The notes under the pieces: generated by a model
Seen by the model: the letters and a program-made list of their open reading frames with translations, nothing else
What the model was told of the DNA's origin: nothing
Databases searched by the model: none
Translations under genes and position numbers: made by a program
Assembly: GCF_900099645.1 (NCBI RefSeq)
Contig: NZ_FMTL01000001.1
Span: 620,001-684,000 of the forward strand
Source of the DNA: Pseudomonas peli
GTDB lineage: Bacteria; Pseudomonadota; Gammaproteobacteria; Pseudomonadales; Pseudomonadaceae
Length of the DNA: 64,000 nt
Reading direction: 5' to 3'
In this document: one piece after another, positions 18,117-29,592 of the stretch
Layout: every line of letters begins with the position of its first letter
How positions within the stretch are numbered: position 1 is the stretch's first letter

Positions 18117-19406
18117 TCAGGCCTGATCGGCGCTGGTCGCCAAATGGTCGGCCAATGCCGACCACGCAATACTTTGTTGCTCGCCCTGACCGCGCAGCGG
18201 TTTGCAACCTACCACTTGCTGGGCCAATTCGTCTTCACCCAAGATCAAGGCGTACAAGGCGCCACTCTTGTCGGCTTTCTTGAACTGACTCTTGAAGCTA
18301 CCCGCCCCGGCATTCACCTGCAGACGCAGGTTTGGCAGCTGGTCACGCAGTCGCTCGCTCAAGGCCAGCGCCGCAAGTTCAGCAGGCTCGCCAAAGGCAC
18401 ACAGGTAAACGTCGACCGTACGGGCGATTTCAGTCGGTACTTTACCTAGAGTTTCGAGCAACAGCACCAAACGTTCGATGCCCATGGCAAAACCCACGCC
18501 TGGAGTCGGTTTGCCACCCATCTGCTCAACCAGGCCATCGTAACGGCCGCCCGCGCACACTGTGCCCTGGGAACCGAGCTGATCAGTCACCCACTCGAAC
18601 ACGGTCTTGCTGTAGTAATCCAGGCCACGCACCAGCTTGGGATTGATCACGTAAGGCACACCGGCCGCATCCAGACGGGCTTTAAGCCCCTCGAAATGCA
18701 CGCGCGACTCTTCGTCTAGGTAATCCGCCAGCTTCGGCGCATTGACCAACAGCGCCTGCGTTTCCGGGGCCTTGCTGTCGAGCACGCGCAGCGGATTGGT
18801 GTTCATACGGCGACGGCTGTCTTCGTCCAGCTGATCGGCATGAGCCGTCAGGAACTCGACCAATGCATCACGGTAAACGGCACGCGCGGCGCTGGTGCCC
18901 AGGCTGTTGAGTTCAAGCTTCACCGCATCGCGGATACCCAGCAGGCCCCACAGGCGCCAAGTCAGCACGATCAACTCGGCGTCGATATCCGGGCCGTTGA
19001 TGTTGAAGACTTCTACACCAATCTGGTGAAACTGGCGGTAACGGCCTTTCTGCGGACGTTCGTGACGAAACATCGGGCCGATGTACCAGAGTTTCTGCGT
19101 CTGGCCACCGCCGGACAGGCCATGCTCAAGCACCGCGCGGACACAGGCAGCAGTACCTTCCGGACGCAGCGTCAGGGAGTCGCCGTTGCGGTCGTCGAAG
19201 GTGTACATCTCTTTTTCAACGATATCGGTGACTTCACCAATAGAACGTTTGAACAACTCAGTGAACTCGACGATCGGCATACGAATTTGCCGATAGCCGT
19301 AACCGTCCAACAGACTGGCGACGGTACCTTCAAAATAACGCCAAAGCGGAGTCTGCTCGGGCAGGATATCGTTCATGCCACGAATGGCTTGCAGGGGCTT
19401 GCTCAC
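18117..19406 (-). CDS. hisS: Histidine--tRNA ligase
   Basis: HisS charges tRNA-His in the cytoplasm. The 429-residue protein has the class II synthetase motifs: motif 2 region with [17 protein letters not shown] near residue 112, the histidine-specific [15 protein letters not shown] near residue 257, and the motif 3 [11 protein letters not shown] near residue 306. The C-terminal anticodon-binding domain follows. It sits 18 bases after ispG in a row of closely spaced minus-strand genes. Confidence 0.97.
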   Translation of the reverse strand: MSKPLQAIRGMNDILPEQTPLWRYFEGTVASLLDGYGYRQIRMPIVEFTELFKRSIGEVTDIVEKEMYTFDDRNGDSLTLRPEGTAACVRAVLEHGLSGGGQTQKLWYIGPMFRHERPQKGRYRQFHQIGVEVFNINGPDIDAELIVLTWRLWGLLGIRDAVKLELNSLGTSAARAVYRDALVEFLTAHADQLDEDSRRRMNTNPLRVLDSKAPETQALLVNAPKLADYLDEESRVHFEGLKARLDAAGVPYVINPKLVRGLDYYSKTVFEWVTDQLGSQGTVCAGGRYDGLVEQMGGKPTPGVGFAMGIERLVLLLETLGKVPTEIARTVDVYLCAFGEPAELAALALSERLRDQLPNLRLQVNAGAGSFKSQFKKADKSGALYALILGEDELAQQVVGCKPLRGQGEQQSIAWSALADHLATSADQA

Positions 19407-19424
19407 TTCAATTCCTTAGCAGTC

Positions 19425-20534
19425 TTAGCTGCGCACGATGACCGCGGCGTCAGCAGCAACCTTATCGGCTGCTTTCTGGCGGATCAGCTTTTCCAGCTCA
19501 TCAACCAGGTTGTCATTACCCAGCTTGTGCGCCGGCTTGCCATCGATATAGATCAGGTTGGGCGAACCACCGGTCAGGCCGATATGGGCTTCCTTGGCTT
19601 CGCCTGGGCCGTTGACGACACAGCCGATGACCGCCACATCCAGCGGTACCAACAGATCTTCAACGCGCTGCTCCAGCTCGTTCATGGTTTTCACCACGTC
19701 GAAGTTCTGCCGTGAGCAGCTTGGGCAGGCGATGAAGTTGATGCCACGGGAACGCAGACGCAGGGATTTGAGGATGTCGTAGCCGACCTTGATCTCTTCC
19801 ACCGGATCAGCGGCCAGGGAGATACGAATGGTATCGCCGATGCCCTCAGCCAGCAGCATGCCAAGACCAACCGCCGACTTGACCGTGCCAGAGCGCAGGC
19901 CACCGGCTTCGGTGATACCCAGGTGCAACGGTTGCTCAATCTGCTTGGCCAGTAGGCGATAAGCTTCGACGGCCATAAACACATCAGAGGCCTTTACGCT
20001 GACCTTGAAGTCGGGAAAATTCAGACGATCCAAATGCTCAACATGACGCAGGGCCGACTCAACCAACGCCGCGGGTGTGGGTTCGCCATATTTCTTTTGC
20101 AGGTCCTTTTCCAAGGACCCGGCATTGACCCCGATGCGAATCGGAATGCCTTTATCGCGCGCCGCCTCGACCACTGCGCGCACACGGTCTTCGCGACCAA
20201 TATTACCTGGGTTGATACGCAGGCAATCGACGCCAAGCTCGGCTACGCGCAAGGCAATCTGATAGTCGAAGTGAATATCGGCCACCAGCGGCACACGCAC
20301 CTGCTGTTTAATCTTGCCGAAGGCTTCGGCTGCATCCATGTCCGGCACTGAGACACGCACGATATCCGCGCCTGCATCTTCGAGGCGACGAATCTGCGCC
20401 ACGGTGGCTGCTACATCATTCGTGTCGCTGTTGGTCATGCTCTGCACGGCGATGGGCGCATCACCACCCACCGGCACTGAGCCAACCCAGATTTTGCGTG
20501 AAATACGGCGCTTGATCGGTGATTCGCAATGCAT
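19425..20534 (-). CDS. ispG: 4-hydroxy-3-methylbut-2-enyl diphosphate synthase (flavodoxin)
   Basis: IspG converts methylerythritol cyclodiphosphate to HMBPP in the non-mevalonate isoprenoid pathway, using a [4Fe-4S] cluster. The TIM barrel is followed by the reductase-like domain with the cluster cysteines in CPSCSRQ near residue 264 and in [10 protein letters not shown] near residue 303. The start at 20534 ([10 protein letters not shown]) gives 369 residues, the usual Pseudomonas length, and leaves one base after the rodZ stop. The isc operon nearby supplies the cluster assembly machinery. Confidence 0.97.
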   Translation of the reverse strand: MHCESPIKRRISRKIWVGSVPVGGDAPIAVQSMTNSDTNDVAATVAQIRRLEDAGADIVRVSVPDMDAAEAFGKIKQQVRVPLVADIHFDYQIALRVAELGVDCLRINPGNIGREDRVRAVVEAARDKGIPIRIGVNAGSLEKDLQKKYGEPTPAALVESALRHVEHLDRLNFPDFKVSVKASDVFMAVEAYRLLAKQIEQPLHLGITEAGGLRSGTVKSAVGLGMLLAEGIGDTIRISLAADPVEEIKVGYDILKSLRLRSRGINFIACPSCSRQNFDVVKTMNELEQRVEDLLVPLDVAVIGCVVNGPGEAKEAHIGLTGGSPNLIYIDGKPAHKLGNDNLVDELEKLIRQKAADKVAADAAVIVRS

Positions 20535-20535
20535 G

Positions 20536-21567
20536 TTACTGCCCACCCAACTTCAGACGCGCGGTTTCACCGGAGATAAACGGGGCCACATCAACTGGGC
20601 TGCCATTCAGGCTCACCTGAGCACCTCGAGCGAAGCCCAGTCGCAGCTCCAGTGGTGCCTTACCGGCCAACTCTAAGCTATCGCCTTTGCGCTTGAGGGC
20701 GCTGAAAAGCACCTTGCCGTTAGCATCTGTCAGCTGCGTCCAGCAATCGGCAATAAAGGTCAGGCTGACCACTGCCTCACCGGCAGCGGCCTGCACAGAT
20801 AAAGGGGCAGGGGCAGGGGCAGGGGCAGAAGATACTTCGGGCAGGGCGTCAGCAACTACCGGCGGTACCTGAGCAGACGCAGCAGGCACTGCAGGAACAC
20901 CTGCTATATCGGTAAGGGTTTGTGGCTGCTCAACTTGAGGGGCGACCACGGCCGCAGCTTCGCCCCCGGTTGAACTGAACAGCTCTGCAGCACCCTCAGG
21001 AAGTGGGGGTAACGTCACGCCTGCATCCAGCTGGGCGGCCTCTACCGCTTGATCTTCCGGCTCATCCAACGGATGGATCTGCGTGGTGCCATCAGCACCA
21101 TCCACCTCAACATGCTCAAGGCTGGTTGACGCCAAGTCTGCGGCACGACGCTCAGCCTGCTCTTGCCACCAGAAGAAGCTCAAACCGGCTAGCGCCAGCA
21201 AGAGGACAAAGCTGACCATCCGCAAGATACGTTGCGAGTAGCTCACGGGCTCCTCGATACGGCCCAAGCTGTGAACACTGCTACCCGCCGCATCGCTGCC
21301 AGTGAATTGGTCAAACTCCAGCACCAGACGATTCTGATCAATGTCCAGTAACTTGGCGTAGGCCCTGACATAACCACGCGCAAAGGTATGCCCGGGGAGC
21401 TTATCGAAAGCACCTTGCTCGACCTGACTCAAACGCTGAGGGGTCAAATTAAGCTGCGCTGCAACTTCGGCAATAGTCCAACCACGCCCCTCACGAGCCT
21501 TGCGCAAAGTCTCACCCGGGTTGATACGGGGAACTGCTAGCACTTCTGGATGCGCCGCTTTCATCAT
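20536..21567 (-). CDS. rodZ: Cytoskeleton protein RodZ
   Basis: RodZ links the MreB cytoskeleton to the membrane during rod-shape maintenance. The 343-residue protein has an N-terminal helix-turn-helix of the Xre type ([20 protein letters not shown], residues 30-49), one membrane segment near residues 113-132 ([17 protein letters not shown]), a Pro/Ala-rich periplasmic linker and a C-terminal DUF4115 domain (residues about 265-343). The start overlaps the pilF stop (ATGA), so translation is coupled. The linker includes an in-frame hexanucleotide repeat. Confidence 0.94.
   Translation of the reverse strand: MMKAAHPEVLAVPRINPGETLRKAREGRGWTIAEVAAQLNLTPQRLSQVEQGAFDKLPGHTFARGYVRAYAKLLDIDQNRLVLEFDQFTGSDAAGSSVHSLGRIEEPVSYSQRILRMVSFVLLLALAGLSFFWWQEQAERRAADLASTSLEHVEVDGADGTTQIHPLDEPEDQAVEAAQLDAGVTLPPLPEGAAELFSSTGGEAAAVVAPQVEQPQTLTDIAGVPAVPAASAQVPPVVADALPEVSSAPAPAPAPLSVQAAAGEAVVSLTFIADCWTQLTDANGKVLFSALKRKGDSLELAGKAPLELRLGFARGAQVSLNGSPVDVAPFISGETARLKLGGQ
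20804..20827. repeat. Hexanucleotide tandem repeat in rodZ linker
   Basis: Four exact copies of GGGGCA on the plus strand, read on the minus strand as an alternating Ala-Pro run (APAPAPAP) in the periplasmic linker of RodZ. Copy-number changes would keep the frame and only alter linker length. Confidence 0.9.
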
Positions 21568-22322
21568 TGCTCCGACAGGTATTGCTGATATTCCGGCGTG
21601 CCCGGATAAAGTCGTTTCAACTGCAAACCGAGGCTCGCGGCCGCATTGCGGTCATCAAAAACCCTCGCTAACCGAGTGCCAAGTAGAAGACTACGGGCAT
21701 CATGCTGGCTAAGCGCAATGTAGCTCTCGTAATACCCTCGAGCAGGCACATACTGCTTATCCTCATATGACATTTGCGCCATCTCTATGAGAGCACGAGG
21801 TTGACGGCTGTTCAGCCTGAGAGATCGCTCAAAATAAGCTGCAGCTTGTTCACGCTGCTTCAACTGCAATGCGGTCAGCCCAAGGTTCATAAACACGCGT
21901 GATCGCTCAGGATAAAGCGTATCTTGAGATGCCTGTAAATAACGCTCATAGGCCTCTCTATAACGCCCCTGCTCAAATAGAAAGCTACCGTAATTATTCA
22001 GTAACCTTGCATCGTCGCTCCGCTGAGCAATGGCCTTACGGTAATGTTCGTCCGCTAGCTTAGGCTCCATCTCTATCTGGAATACCAACGCTAGTGCAGC
22101 GTGCGCATCTGCACTTGAGGGATCTATTTCAAGTGCTTTTCTTAGCGGTACTTTGGCATTCTCAGTTGAACCTTGCTGCAGGTACCCCATGCCTAGCTGT
22201 GTATATGCATCGCGAGCTTCATCGCGACCTTTGGCAGTTTTCATCGGATCGACATTACCGGTTGTAACGCAACCGGCTAACAGACTGGCGGCCAACAGCA
22301 ATAACGCGGGACGCAAGGTCAT
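21564..22322 (-). CDS. pilF: Type IV pilus biogenesis lipoprotein PilF/PilW
   Basis: PilF is the outer-membrane lipoprotein (pilotin) that inserts and oligomerises the PilQ secretin of type IV pili. The 252-residue protein has a signal peptide with lipobox LLAGC (cysteine near residue 18) and six TPR units of the expected pattern (AYTQLGMGYLQQG, AHAALALVFQIE, LLNNYGSFLFEQGRYREA, MNLGLTALQLKQ). It precedes rodZ with overlapping stop and start. Codon usage looks a little more AT-rich than its neighbours. Confidence 0.94.
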   Translation of the reverse strand: MTLRPALLLLAASLLAGCVTTGNVDPMKTAKGRDEARDAYTQLGMGYLQQGSTENAKVPLRKALEIDPSSADAHAALALVFQIEMEPKLADEHYRKAIAQRSDDARLLNNYGSFLFEQGRYREAYERYLQASQDTLYPERSRVFMNLGLTALQLKQREQAAAYFERSLRLNSRQPRALIEMAQMSYEDKQYVPARGYYESYIALSQHDARSLLLGTRLARVFDDRNAAASLGLQLKRLYPGTPEYQQYLSEQ

Positions 22323-22335
22323 GGGTATCCTCCCC

Positions 22336-23484
22336 TCAGGTTCGATTGACGGCGGAACTCGGCGTTTCGGCCTCGCTACTCAATTCACGCACAGCAATAT
22401 AGCGCTCACTACGGCGGGTACGATCCATGACCTGGCCGACCAACTGACCACAGGCCGCATCAATGTCCTCGCCTCGCGTGGTGCGCACGGTGACATTGTG
22501 ACCGGCTTTATGCAGCAGGTCCTGGAAACGGCGAATGGCATTGTTGCTAGGCCGCTCGTACCCGGAGTGGGGGAAGGGATTAAACGGAATCAGGTTGATC
22601 TTGCAAGGCACATCTTTGAGAAGTGCGATCATTTCCTCAGCGTGCTCGGTCTTATCGTTCACATCCTTGAGCAGGGTGTACTCGATTGTAAGCACGCGTT
22701 TCTCGCCAAGGCGCGAGACATAACGCTTGCACGCCGCCAGCAGCATTTCCAGCGGGTACTTCTTGTTAATTGGCACCAACTGGTTGCGCAGAGCATCGTT
22801 CGGCGCATGCAGTGACAGCGCCAGTGACACATCAATCACTTCACCAAGCTTGTCGATCATCGGCACCACACCCGAGGTGGACAGCGTCACCTTGCGCTTG
22901 GAAATGCCATAGCCGAGGTCGTCCATCATGATTTTCATGGCGGCGACGACATTGTCGAAGTTCAGCAGCGGCTCGCCCATACCCATCATCACTACGTTGG
23001 TGATGGCACGGTCGATCTTCGCCGGCACGCTGCCGAACGACTTGTTGGCGATCCACACCTGACCGATCACTTCGGCGGCACTCAGATCACTGTTGAAACC
23101 TTGCTTACCGGTTGAGCAGAAACTGCAATCCAGCGCACAGCCGGCCTGCGACGACACACACAAGGTGCCACGCGTGCCCTGGGGGATATACACGGTTTCT
23201 ACGCAACTGCCTGACGCCACCCGCACAACCCACTTGCGCGTGCCATCAGTGGAAATATCTTCGCTGACCACTTCCGGGCCGCGGATTTCACCGCAGGCCT
23301 TGAGCTTTTCGCGCAAGACCTTGCTGACGTTACTCATGGCATCAAAATCATCGATACCAAAGTGGTGAATCCATTTCATCATCTGCCCGGCACGGAAACG
23401 CTTTTCCCCGATGCTTTCGAAGAATTGTTCCATCTCTGCCTGGGTCAGACCCAGCAGATTGATTTTACCGGTAGCTTCAGTCAT
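22336..23484 (-). CDS. rlmN: 23S rRNA/tRNA m2A methyltransferase RlmN
   Basis: RlmN is a radical-SAM enzyme that methylates A2503 of 23S rRNA and A37 of some tRNAs. The cluster motif CALDCSFC is present (C116, C120, C123), as are C356-region catalytic cysteine sequence (DIDAACGQL) and the GEPLLN motif. The start at 23484 ([13 protein letters not shown]) gives 382 residues; a longer upstream frame overlapping the ndk end was rejected. It is 13 bases before pilF, in the same operon-like series. Confidence 0.96.
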   Translation of the reverse strand: MTEATGKINLLGLTQAEMEQFFESIGEKRFRAGQMMKWIHHFGIDDFDAMSNVSKVLREKLKACGEIRGPEVVSEDISTDGTRKWVVRVASGSCVETVYIPQGTRGTLCVSSQAGCALDCSFCSTGKQGFNSDLSAAEVIGQVWIANKSFGSVPAKIDRAITNVVMMGMGEPLLNFDNVVAAMKIMMDDLGYGISKRKVTLSTSGVVPMIDKLGEVIDVSLALSLHAPNDALRNQLVPINKKYPLEMLLAACKRYVSRLGEKRVLTIEYTLLKDVNDKTEHAEEMIALLKDVPCKINLIPFNPFPHSGYERPSNNAIRRFQDLLHKAGHNVTVRTTRGEDIDAACGQLVGQVMDRTRRSERYIAVRELSSEAETPSSAVNRT

Positions 23485-23507
23485 GGCTTCACCCTCACCC
23501 GATTCGC

Positions 23508-23939
23508 TTAGCGAATACGTGCGCAAACTTCGGTGGCAGCGAAGAAGTAAGCGATTTCGCGGGCAGCGGAGGCTTCCGAGTCGGAACCGTGAACAGCGTT
23601 TTCGTCGATGGAAACAGCGAAATCAGCACGGATAGTGCCGGCAGCTGCTTCTTTAGGGTTGGTAGCGCCCATCAGTTCGCGGTTAGCCAGAACAGCGTTT
23701 TCGCCTTCCAGAACCTGAACGATAACCGGACCGGAGGTCATGAAAGCAACCAAGTCTTTGAAGAAACCGCGCTCGCTGTGCTCAGCGTAGAAGCCAGCAG
23801 CTTCACGCTCGGACAGTTGAACCATTTTCGAAGCAACGACGCGCAGGCCGGCTTTTTCGAAACGAGTGGTGATCTCGCCAACAACGTTTTTAGCAACGGC
23901 ATCCGGCTTGATGATGGAGAAAGTGCGTTGAACAGCCAT
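23508..23939 (-). CDS. ndk: Nucleoside diphosphate kinase
   Basis: Ndk transfers the gamma-phosphate of ATP to nucleoside diphosphates through a phosphohistidine. The 143-residue sequence is canonical: [12 protein letters not shown] at residues 4-15, the active-site H117 in NAVHGSDS and the C-terminal aromatic pair. Start at 23939 (MAVQRTFS). A candidate promoter lies about 50 bases upstream, so it can be expressed apart from the isc operon. Confidence 0.98.
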   Translation of the reverse strand: MAVQRTFSIIKPDAVAKNVVGEITTRFEKAGLRVVASKMVQLSEREAAGFYAEHSERGFFKDLVAFMTSGPVIVQVLEGENAVLANRELMGATNPKEAAAGTIRADFAVSIDENAVHGSDSEASAAREIAYFFAATEVCARIR

Positions 23940-23985
23940 GTGAAACTCCAGAAACAATGATTAAAGCGAAAAATTAAACCCGCGA

Positions 23986-23991
23986 ATTATA
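23986..23991 (-). promoter_or_regulatory. Candidate -10 box of ndk
   Basis: A perfect TATAAT on the minus strand lies inside a CCGCG/CGCGG dyad between iscX and ndk. The matching -35 is poor (TACGCA at 17 bases). Likely the ndk promoter, but not certain. Confidence 0.5.
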
Positions 23992-24033
23992 CGCGGCTTC
24001 CGGTTAAATGCGTAGGCCAGGCCAACAGGCCAG

Positions 24034-24234
24034 TTAATCCGCCTCGTCGATCCAGGCTGCCTGAACGGCTTCAAGCACCTTCTCGCCGCCGCGCTGCGGG
24101 TCGTCACTGAACTCCGGCAACGCCAGAATCCATTTATGCAGATCCACAAAGTTCACGTAGCGAGGGTCTACCTCAGGTTTGGATTCCGCCAGCTGAATGG
24201 CGATTTCCAGAACATCAACCCACTTCAGACTCAT
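24034..24234 (-). CDS. iscX: Fe-S cluster assembly protein IscX
   Basis: A 66-residue acidic protein that matches IscX (LKWVDVLEIAIQLAE at the start, DPRYVNFVDLHKWI near residue 22, VQAAWIDEA at the end). IscX binds IscS and iron and modulates cluster assembly. It is the last gene of the isc operon, 14 bases after fdx. Confidence 0.95.
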   Translation of the reverse strand: MSLKWVDVLEIAIQLAESKPEVDPRYVNFVDLHKWILALPEFSDDPQRGGEKVLEAVQAAWIDEAD

Positions 24235-24248
24235 AACAGCTCCTTGAA

Positions 24249-24590
24249 TCAGTGCGGCGCTTCGGCAGCGTGGTTGAGCGAGTACTTGGGGATTTCAACG
24301 GTCAGATCTTCATCACCGACAACCGCCTGACAGGACAGCCGCGACTGCGCCTCAAGCCCCCACGCCTTGTCGAGCATGTCCTCTTCGAGCTCATCGGCCT
24401 CGGCCAGCGAGTCAAAGCCTTCACGAATAATGCAGTGGCAAGTGGTGCAGGCGCAGACACCGCCACAAGCGCTTTCAATTTCGATATGGTGTTCATGCGC
24501 CACTTCGAGCACAGACGTACCTGGCGCAACCTCGACCACCAGCCCTTCCGGGCACAGCACCGCGTGGGGCAGAAAAATGATCTGCGGCAT
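24249..24590 (-). CDS. fdx: ISC-system [2Fe-2S] ferredoxin
   Basis: Fdx donates electrons during iron-sulfur cluster assembly. The 113-residue protein has the adrenodoxin-type ligands C42, C48, C51 and C87, plus the extra cysteine C46 seen in bacterial ISC ferredoxins. Two bases separate it from hscA. Confidence 0.97.
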   Translation of the reverse strand: MPQIIFLPHAVLCPEGLVVEVAPGTSVLEVAHEHHIEIESACGGVCACTTCHCIIREGFDSLAEADELEEDMLDKAWGLEAQSRLSCQAVVGDEDLTVEIPKYSLNHAAEAPH

Positions 24591-24592
24591 GC

Positions 24593-26458
24593 TTATTCCT
24601 CAATCTCATCAAGACTACGGCCGGCCAGCGCAGCCTTGACCGTGGCATCCAGGCGACGCGCAGCAAAAGCATCGGTCACCTGGGTCAATCGTTTGGTTTG
24701 CTGCTCAATCGCCAAGCCATCCGTGCCGGCCATCAAATCGCGCAATAGCTCGATCTGCGCATCGATGGCCATACGCTCATCGGCATCCAGCAGACGCTCA
24801 CCATCGGCCAGCAACGCTGCCTCAACCGCCTCCAGCAGACGCTGGGCGTCGACCTGCTGCTCACGCAGTACGCGGGCAACTTTGTCGTCGCCGGCATTTT
24901 TGAAGGAATCCTGCAGCATGCGGGCAATTTCGCCATCGGTCAGCCCATAAGATGGCTTGACCTGGATACTCGCCTCAACGCCCGAAGCCAGCTCACGCGC
25001 AGCAACGCTGAGCAGGCCATCGGCGTCAACCTGGAAGGTCACGCGAATCTTCGCCGCACCGGCGACCATCGGCGGAATACCGCGCAATTCGAAGCGTGCC
25101 AAGGAGCGGCAATCGCTGATCAGCTCACGCTCACCCTGCAGCACATGCACCATCATGGCCGTCTGACCATCTTTATAGGTAGTGAAGTCCTGGGCGCGCG
25201 CCACGGGAATGGTGGTATTGCGCGGAATCACCTTTTCCATCAACCCGCCCATGGTTTCCAGGCCGAGCGACAGCGGAATCACATCCAGCAACAGCAACTC
25301 TTCGCCATCGCCGCGCTTGTTGCCTGCCAGAGCATCAGCCTGGATAGCGGCACCAATGGCCACCACCTGATCAGGATCGATGTCGGTCAGCGGCTCACGG
25401 GCGAACAACTCGGCGACGGCCTGACGCACGCGCGGCACTCGGGTGGAGCCGCCAACCATAACCACGGCTTCAACCTCATCCAACTCAATGCCGGCATCAC
25501 GCACCGCGCGGCGGCAGGCCTTTAGGCTGCGAGCCAGCATGGGCTCGATCAGCGCATCGAACTGCTCACGACTCAACAGCCCTGCCCAGCCGGCATAACT
25601 GAGGGTTACCGAAGGACTGTCGGTCAGGGCTTCTTTGGCGGCACACGCAGCTTCCAGCAATAGGCGCTGCTGCGCGGGATCAAGATCAGAGGAAATACCC
25701 GCCTGCTGCACAATCCAGCCAGCAATCGCGTGATCGAAGTCATCGCCGCCCAGCGCACTATCACCGCCGGTAGCGAGCACTTCAAACACACCACCGGTCA
25801 GGCGCAATACGGAAATATCGAAGGTGCCGCCGCCCAGATCATAGATGGCGACCACACCCTCGGCATGCTGATCCAGGCCATAGGCCACGGCGGCGGCGGT
25901 CGGCTCGTTGAGCAGACGCAGCACATTCAGCCCGGCCAGACGCGCAGCATCCTTAGTGGCCTGGCGCTGGGAGTCATCAAAATAGGCTGGCACGGTGATG
26001 ACCGCACCCACCAGCTCACCACCCAGAGTCGCTTCAGCGCGCTGACGCAGCACCTTGAGAATATCCGCCGAGACTTCAACCGGGCTTTTCGGCCCCTGCA
26101 CGGTTTCGATAAACGGCATATGCGATTCGCCACCGACAAAGCGGTACGGCAGCTGATCGCCGAGCTGTTTGACGTCCGCCAGGCCACGCCCCATCAAGCG
26201 CTTGACCGACAGCACAGTATTCAACGGATCAGCCGATGCGGCCGCCTTGGCGACCTCGCCTACCTCGACCCGATCAGCGTGATAACGCACTGCAGACGGC
26301 AGAATGACCTGCCCAGCGGCATCGGCCAGCGGCTCGGAAAGGCCGCTACGAACGGCGGCGACCAGCGAATTGGTGGTACCCAAATCAATCCCCACGGCCA
26401 GACGGCGCTGGTGTGGCTGGGGGCTTTGTCCGGGCTCAGCGATCTGCAGTAAGGCCAT
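24593..26458 (-). CDS. hscA: Fe-S assembly chaperone HscA (Hsp70 family)
   Basis: HscA is the specialised Hsp70 that binds the LPPVK motif of IscU and uses ATP to help release the cluster. The 621-residue protein has the ATPase motifs [12 protein letters not shown] near residue 23, [12 protein letters not shown] near residue 203 and GGSTRVPRV near residue 330, and the substrate-binding domain with a C-terminal lid. Length matches the HscA subfamily rather than DnaK. Confidence 0.97.
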   Translation of the reverse strand: MALLQIAEPGQSPQPHQRRLAVGIDLGTTNSLVAAVRSGLSEPLADAAGQVILPSAVRYHADRVEVGEVAKAAASADPLNTVLSVKRLMGRGLADVKQLGDQLPYRFVGGESHMPFIETVQGPKSPVEVSADILKVLRQRAEATLGGELVGAVITVPAYFDDSQRQATKDAARLAGLNVLRLLNEPTAAAVAYGLDQHAEGVVAIYDLGGGTFDISVLRLTGGVFEVLATGGDSALGGDDFDHAIAGWIVQQAGISSDLDPAQQRLLLEAACAAKEALTDSPSVTLSYAGWAGLLSREQFDALIEPMLARSLKACRRAVRDAGIELDEVEAVVMVGGSTRVPRVRQAVAELFAREPLTDIDPDQVVAIGAAIQADALAGNKRGDGEELLLLDVIPLSLGLETMGGLMEKVIPRNTTIPVARAQDFTTYKDGQTAMMVHVLQGERELISDCRSLARFELRGIPPMVAGAAKIRVTFQVDADGLLSVAARELASGVEASIQVKPSYGLTDGEIARMLQDSFKNAGDDKVARVLREQQVDAQRLLEAVEAALLADGERLLDADERMAIDAQIELLRDLMAGTDGLAIEQQTKRLTQVTDAFAARRLDATVKAALAGRSLDEIEE

Positions 26459-26507
26459 GATTAATCAGTGCTTAGATATCAGGCGCGCCGCAATAGGCGC
26501 GCCAGCG

Positions 26508-27029
26508 TTAATCGTCGAGGCGCTCTTCCAGCTGGCGGACCTCGTGAGAAAGCTTGTCGAGAAACTGCATGCGACGCATCAGGCGCTCGGCCTCTTCGCG
26601 ACGCGAAGCATCATCCCAACAAACGGCAAAACTTTCGTTGAGCTCGTCCTGAGCCACTTTCAGACGCCGCTTGAACTGCGCCACCCCGGCCAGGTCGGCA
26701 CTGTCGTGCAGATCTTCCAGCTCTTCGCGCAGCTGCATTTGCTGCAGCAGGAAATCCGGATCCTGCACCGTCACTTCCAGCGGTAGCTCGGGCCCGCGCA
26801 GTGCCAGCAAATAGCGAGCGCGCTGCGACGCACTCTTGAGCGTACTGTAAGCCTCGTTGAGACTGGCAGATTGCTCGAGGGCTAAGCGCTGCTCACGCTC
26901 GGAAGCGTCAGCAAAGCGATCCGGATGAATCTGCCGTGCCATCTCACGGTAACGCGCGGCAAGCAGCTCCTGATCCAGCCGAAAACCTGGCTGCAGGTCG
27001 AATAAAGCAAAGTGACAAGGACTGCCCAC
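26508..27029 (-). CDS. hscB: Fe-S assembly co-chaperone HscB
   Basis: HscB is the J-domain partner that delivers IscU to HscA. The J-domain HPD motif is at residues 35-37 and the C-terminal three-helix IscU-binding domain follows. A GTG start at 27029 gives the usual 173 residues beginning [13 protein letters not shown]; it lies eight bases after the iscA stop, with GAGG in that stop context as ribosome site. A longer frame reading into iscA was rejected. Confidence 0.95.
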   Translation of the reverse strand: MGSPCHFALFDLQPGFRLDQELLAARYREMARQIHPDRFADASEREQRLALEQSASLNEAYSTLKSASQRARYLLALRGPELPLEVTVQDPDFLLQQMQLREELEDLHDSADLAGVAQFKRRLKVAQDELNESFAVCWDDASRREEAERLMRRMQFLDKLSHEVRQLEERLDD

Positions 27030-27036
27030 ACGCGCC

Positions 27037-27360
27037 TCAGATATTGAAGCTTTCGCCGCAGCCACATTCGCCGCGCACGTTTGGGTTGTTGAACTTGAAA
27101 CCTTCGTTCAACCCCTCTTTGACGAAATCAAGCTCAGTACCGTCGAGGTAAACCAGGCTCTTGGGATCGATGATCACCTTGACGCCATGGTTCTCGAACA
27201 CCTGATCTTCGCTGGCGGCCTCATCGACAAACTCCAGCACATAGGCCAAGCCGGAACAGCCCGTGGTGCGTACACCCAGGCGAATACCTTCGCCCTTGCC
27301 GCGCCCCTCAAGAGAGCGACGCACGTGCTGAGCGGCTGCTTCGGTCATGCTGATAGCCAT
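27037..27360 (-). CDS. iscA: Fe-S assembly protein IscA
   Basis: An A-type carrier of iron or Fe-S clusters. The 107-residue protein holds the three conserved cysteines C35, C99 and C101 (TTGCSG and GECGCG). Start at 27360 ([10 protein letters not shown]). It lies in the iscR-iscS-iscU-iscA-hscB-hscA-fdx-iscX order. Confidence 0.97.
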   Translation of the reverse strand: MAISMTEAAAQHVRRSLEGRGKGEGIRLGVRTTGCSGLAYVLEFVDEAASEDQVFENHGVKVIIDPKSLVYLDGTELDFVKEGLNEGFKFNNPNVRGECGCGESFNI

Positions 27361-27372
27361 CGACAAACCTCC

Positions 27373-27759
27373 TTAGAGCAAGCCTTTCTTCTGCTTGTAA
27401 TCGCGCACAGCAGCCTTGATGGCGTCTTCGGCGAGTACCGAGCAGTGGATTTTCACCGGTGGCAGAGCCAATTCCTCGGCCAGCTGGGTGTTCTTGATAG
27501 TTTCAGCTTCGTCTAGGGTCTTGCCCTTCATCCACTCAGTAGCGAGGGAGCTGGAGGCAATTGCCGAACCGCAACCGTAGGTCTTGAACTTGGCGTCTTC
27601 AATTACGCCCTGCTCGTTGACCTTGATTTGCAGACGCATCACGTCACCGCAAGCCGGCGCGCCGACCATACCAGTGCCGACGTCTGGGTCTTCCGCGTCC
27701 ATCTTGCCGACGTTGCGCGGGTTCTCGTAGTGGTCAATGACCTTTTCACTGTAAGCCAT
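27373..27759 (-). CDS. iscU: Fe-S cluster scaffold IscU
   Basis: IscU is the scaffold on which [2Fe-2S] clusters are built. The 128-residue protein has the cluster cysteines C37, C63 and C106 and the HscA-recognition motif LPPVK at residues 99-103. The sequence ends YKQKKGLL as expected. Confidence 0.98.
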   Translation of the reverse strand: MAYSEKVIDHYENPRNVGKMDAEDPDVGTGMVGAPACGDVMRLQIKVNEQGVIEDAKFKTYGCGSAIASSSLATEWMKGKTLDEAETIKNTQLAEELALPPVKIHCSVLAEDAIKAAVRDYKQKKGLL

Positions 27760-27806
27760 GCTGGTATTCCTTCCTCATCAGAGAGTCGCTCTTGCTCGGC
27801 GACTAC

Positions 27807-29021
27807 TTAGTGCGCCGCCCACTCGATCTTGGAGATGTCGACACCGTCTTTGTACATATCCCACAGCGGCGACAATTCGCGCAGCTTGGTCACCGCCTCG
27901 CAAACTTTCTGCGCGGCGTAATCGACTTCTTCATCAGTGGTGAAGCGGCCGAAGGTAAAGCGAATGGAGCTGTGCGCCAGCTCGTCATTGCGGCCCAGGG
28001 CGCGCAACACGTAGGACGGTTCCAGAGAAGCCGAGGTGCAGGCGGAACCAGACGAAACCGCCAGATCCTTGAGCGCCATGATCAGCGACTCGCCCTCAAC
28101 ATAGTTGAAGCTGAGGTTGAGATTGTGCGGTATGCGGGCGGTCATGCTGCCATTGATGTACAGCTCTTCAAGACCATCGACCTGTTTGAAGAAACGATCA
28201 CGCAGGGCCTGGATGCGCTGGTTTTCCTGGGTCATTTCTTCTTTGGCAATACGGAACGCCTCACCCATACCGACACACTGGTGAGTCGCCAGGGTGCCGG
28301 AGCGCATACCACGCTCGTGACCGCCGCCATGGGTCTGCGCTTCCAGACGCACACGTGGCTTACGACGTACAAACAGTGCACCGACACCTTTCGGGCCATA
28401 CGTCTTATGCGCGGAGAACGACATCAGATCGACCTTGAGCGACTCCAGATCAATCGCCACCTTGCCGGTGGACTGAGCCGCATCAACATGCAGAAACACG
28501 CCGCGCGAGCGGGTCAGCTCGCCAATCGCCGCGATGTCGTTGATGGTGCCGATTTCGTTATTCACGTGCATGACCGACACCAGGATAGTGTCCTCACGCA
28601 GCACCGCTTCAATCATGGCCGGGGTAATCAGACCATCTTCACCAGGCTCAATGTAGGTCACCTCGAAGCCTTCACGCTCAAGCTGGCGCATAGTGTCCAG
28701 CACGGCTTTATGTTCGATTTTCGAGGTAATCAGGTGCTTACCTTTGCTCTTGTAGAAATCGGCAATGCCCTTGATCGCCAGGTTGTTGGACTCGGTGGCA
28801 CCCGAGGTCCAGACAATCTCACGCGGGTCGGCATTGACCAGCTCAGCCACTTGGCGGCGAGCATTCTCCACGGCCTCTTCAGCCTTCCAGCCAAATACGT
28901 GGGAGCGCGACGCCGGATTGCCGAAGTTACCGTCGACCAACAGGCAATCGCTCATTTTTTGCGCTACACGCGGATCAACCGGCGTAGTGGCGGAATAATC
29001 GAGGTAAATCGGCAATTTCAT
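27807..29021 (-). CDS. iscS: Cysteine desulfurase IscS
   Basis: IscS takes sulfur from cysteine for Fe-S clusters and thiolated tRNA. The 404-residue PLP enzyme has K206 ([10 protein letters not shown]) and the catalytic persulfide C328 in [10 protein letters not shown]. Position numbers coincide with E. coli IscS. It is second in the isc operon. Confidence 0.98.
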   Translation of the reverse strand: MKLPIYLDYSATTPVDPRVAQKMSDCLLVDGNFGNPASRSHVFGWKAEEAVENARRQVAELVNADPREIVWTSGATESNNLAIKGIADFYKSKGKHLITSKIEHKAVLDTMRQLEREGFEVTYIEPGEDGLITPAMIEAVLREDTILVSVMHVNNEIGTINDIAAIGELTRSRGVFLHVDAAQSTGKVAIDLESLKVDLMSFSAHKTYGPKGVGALFVRRKPRVRLEAQTHGGGHERGMRSGTLATHQCVGMGEAFRIAKEEMTQENQRIQALRDRFFKQVDGLEELYINGSMTARIPHNLNLSFNYVEGESLIMALKDLAVSSGSACTSASLEPSYVLRALGRNDELAHSSIRFTFGRFTTDEEVDYAAQKVCEAVTKLRELSPLWDMYKDGVDISKIEWAAH

Positions 29022-29068
29022 AACTTTCTCCTAATCAGGTATCAGGCGAGCTAGCCAGCGCTTTGCGC

Positions 29069-29560
29069 TCAATCGACGGCGGACGTTTCGATCTTATCCA
29101 GGTACGGCGTCCTGCCATTGCAGCGGCGCTGATCCTGGCGCTGGGCAACTTCCTGCACTTCACGGCGGGTCACCAAGTCAGCCAGACTGATGCCACTCAG
29201 AAATTCGTGTATCTGCTGGCTGAGGTCACACCACAAATGGTGGGTCAGACAGGTATCACCTGCGTGGCAGTCGCCCTGCCCTTGGCAGCGCGTGGCATCA
29301 ACCGACTCATTGACTGCGTCAATCACCTCAGCCACCTGAATACCCTGCATATCGCGCGACAACTGGTAACCGCCGCCAGGCCCACGCACGCTGGACACCA
29401 GATTGCCACGACGCAACTTGGCAAATAGCTGCTCCAGGTAGGAAAGGGAAATACCCTGCCGCTCGGAGATATCAGCCAAGGATACCGGCCCACGCTGAGC
29501 GTGCAACGCCAAATCAAGCATGGCGGTGACAGCGTAACGGCCTTTGGTGGTGAGTCGCAT
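29069..29560 (-). CDS. iscR: Fe-S cluster regulator IscR
   Basis: IscR is an Rrf2-family regulator that, when carrying a [2Fe-2S] cluster, represses its own operon. The 163-residue protein has the winged helix (residues 1-70) and the ligands C92, C98, C104 and H107. Sites resembling type 1 IscR boxes overlap its promoter, supporting autoregulation. Confidence 0.97.
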   Translation of the reverse strand: MRLTTKGRYAVTAMLDLALHAQRGPVSLADISERQGISLSYLEQLFAKLRRGNLVSSVRGPGGGYQLSRDMQGIQVAEVIDAVNESVDATRCQGQGDCHAGDTCLTHHLWCDLSQQIHEFLSGISLADLVTRREVQEVAQRQDQRRCNGRTPYLDKIETSAVD

Positions 29561-29592
29561 AAGGGATTACCGCGTGATCGCAATATGCCGCG

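Noticed and set aside
27792..29054. Long open frame antisense to iscS (about 420 codons)
   Set aside because: Lies opposite a fully conserved cysteine desulfurase; no independent support.
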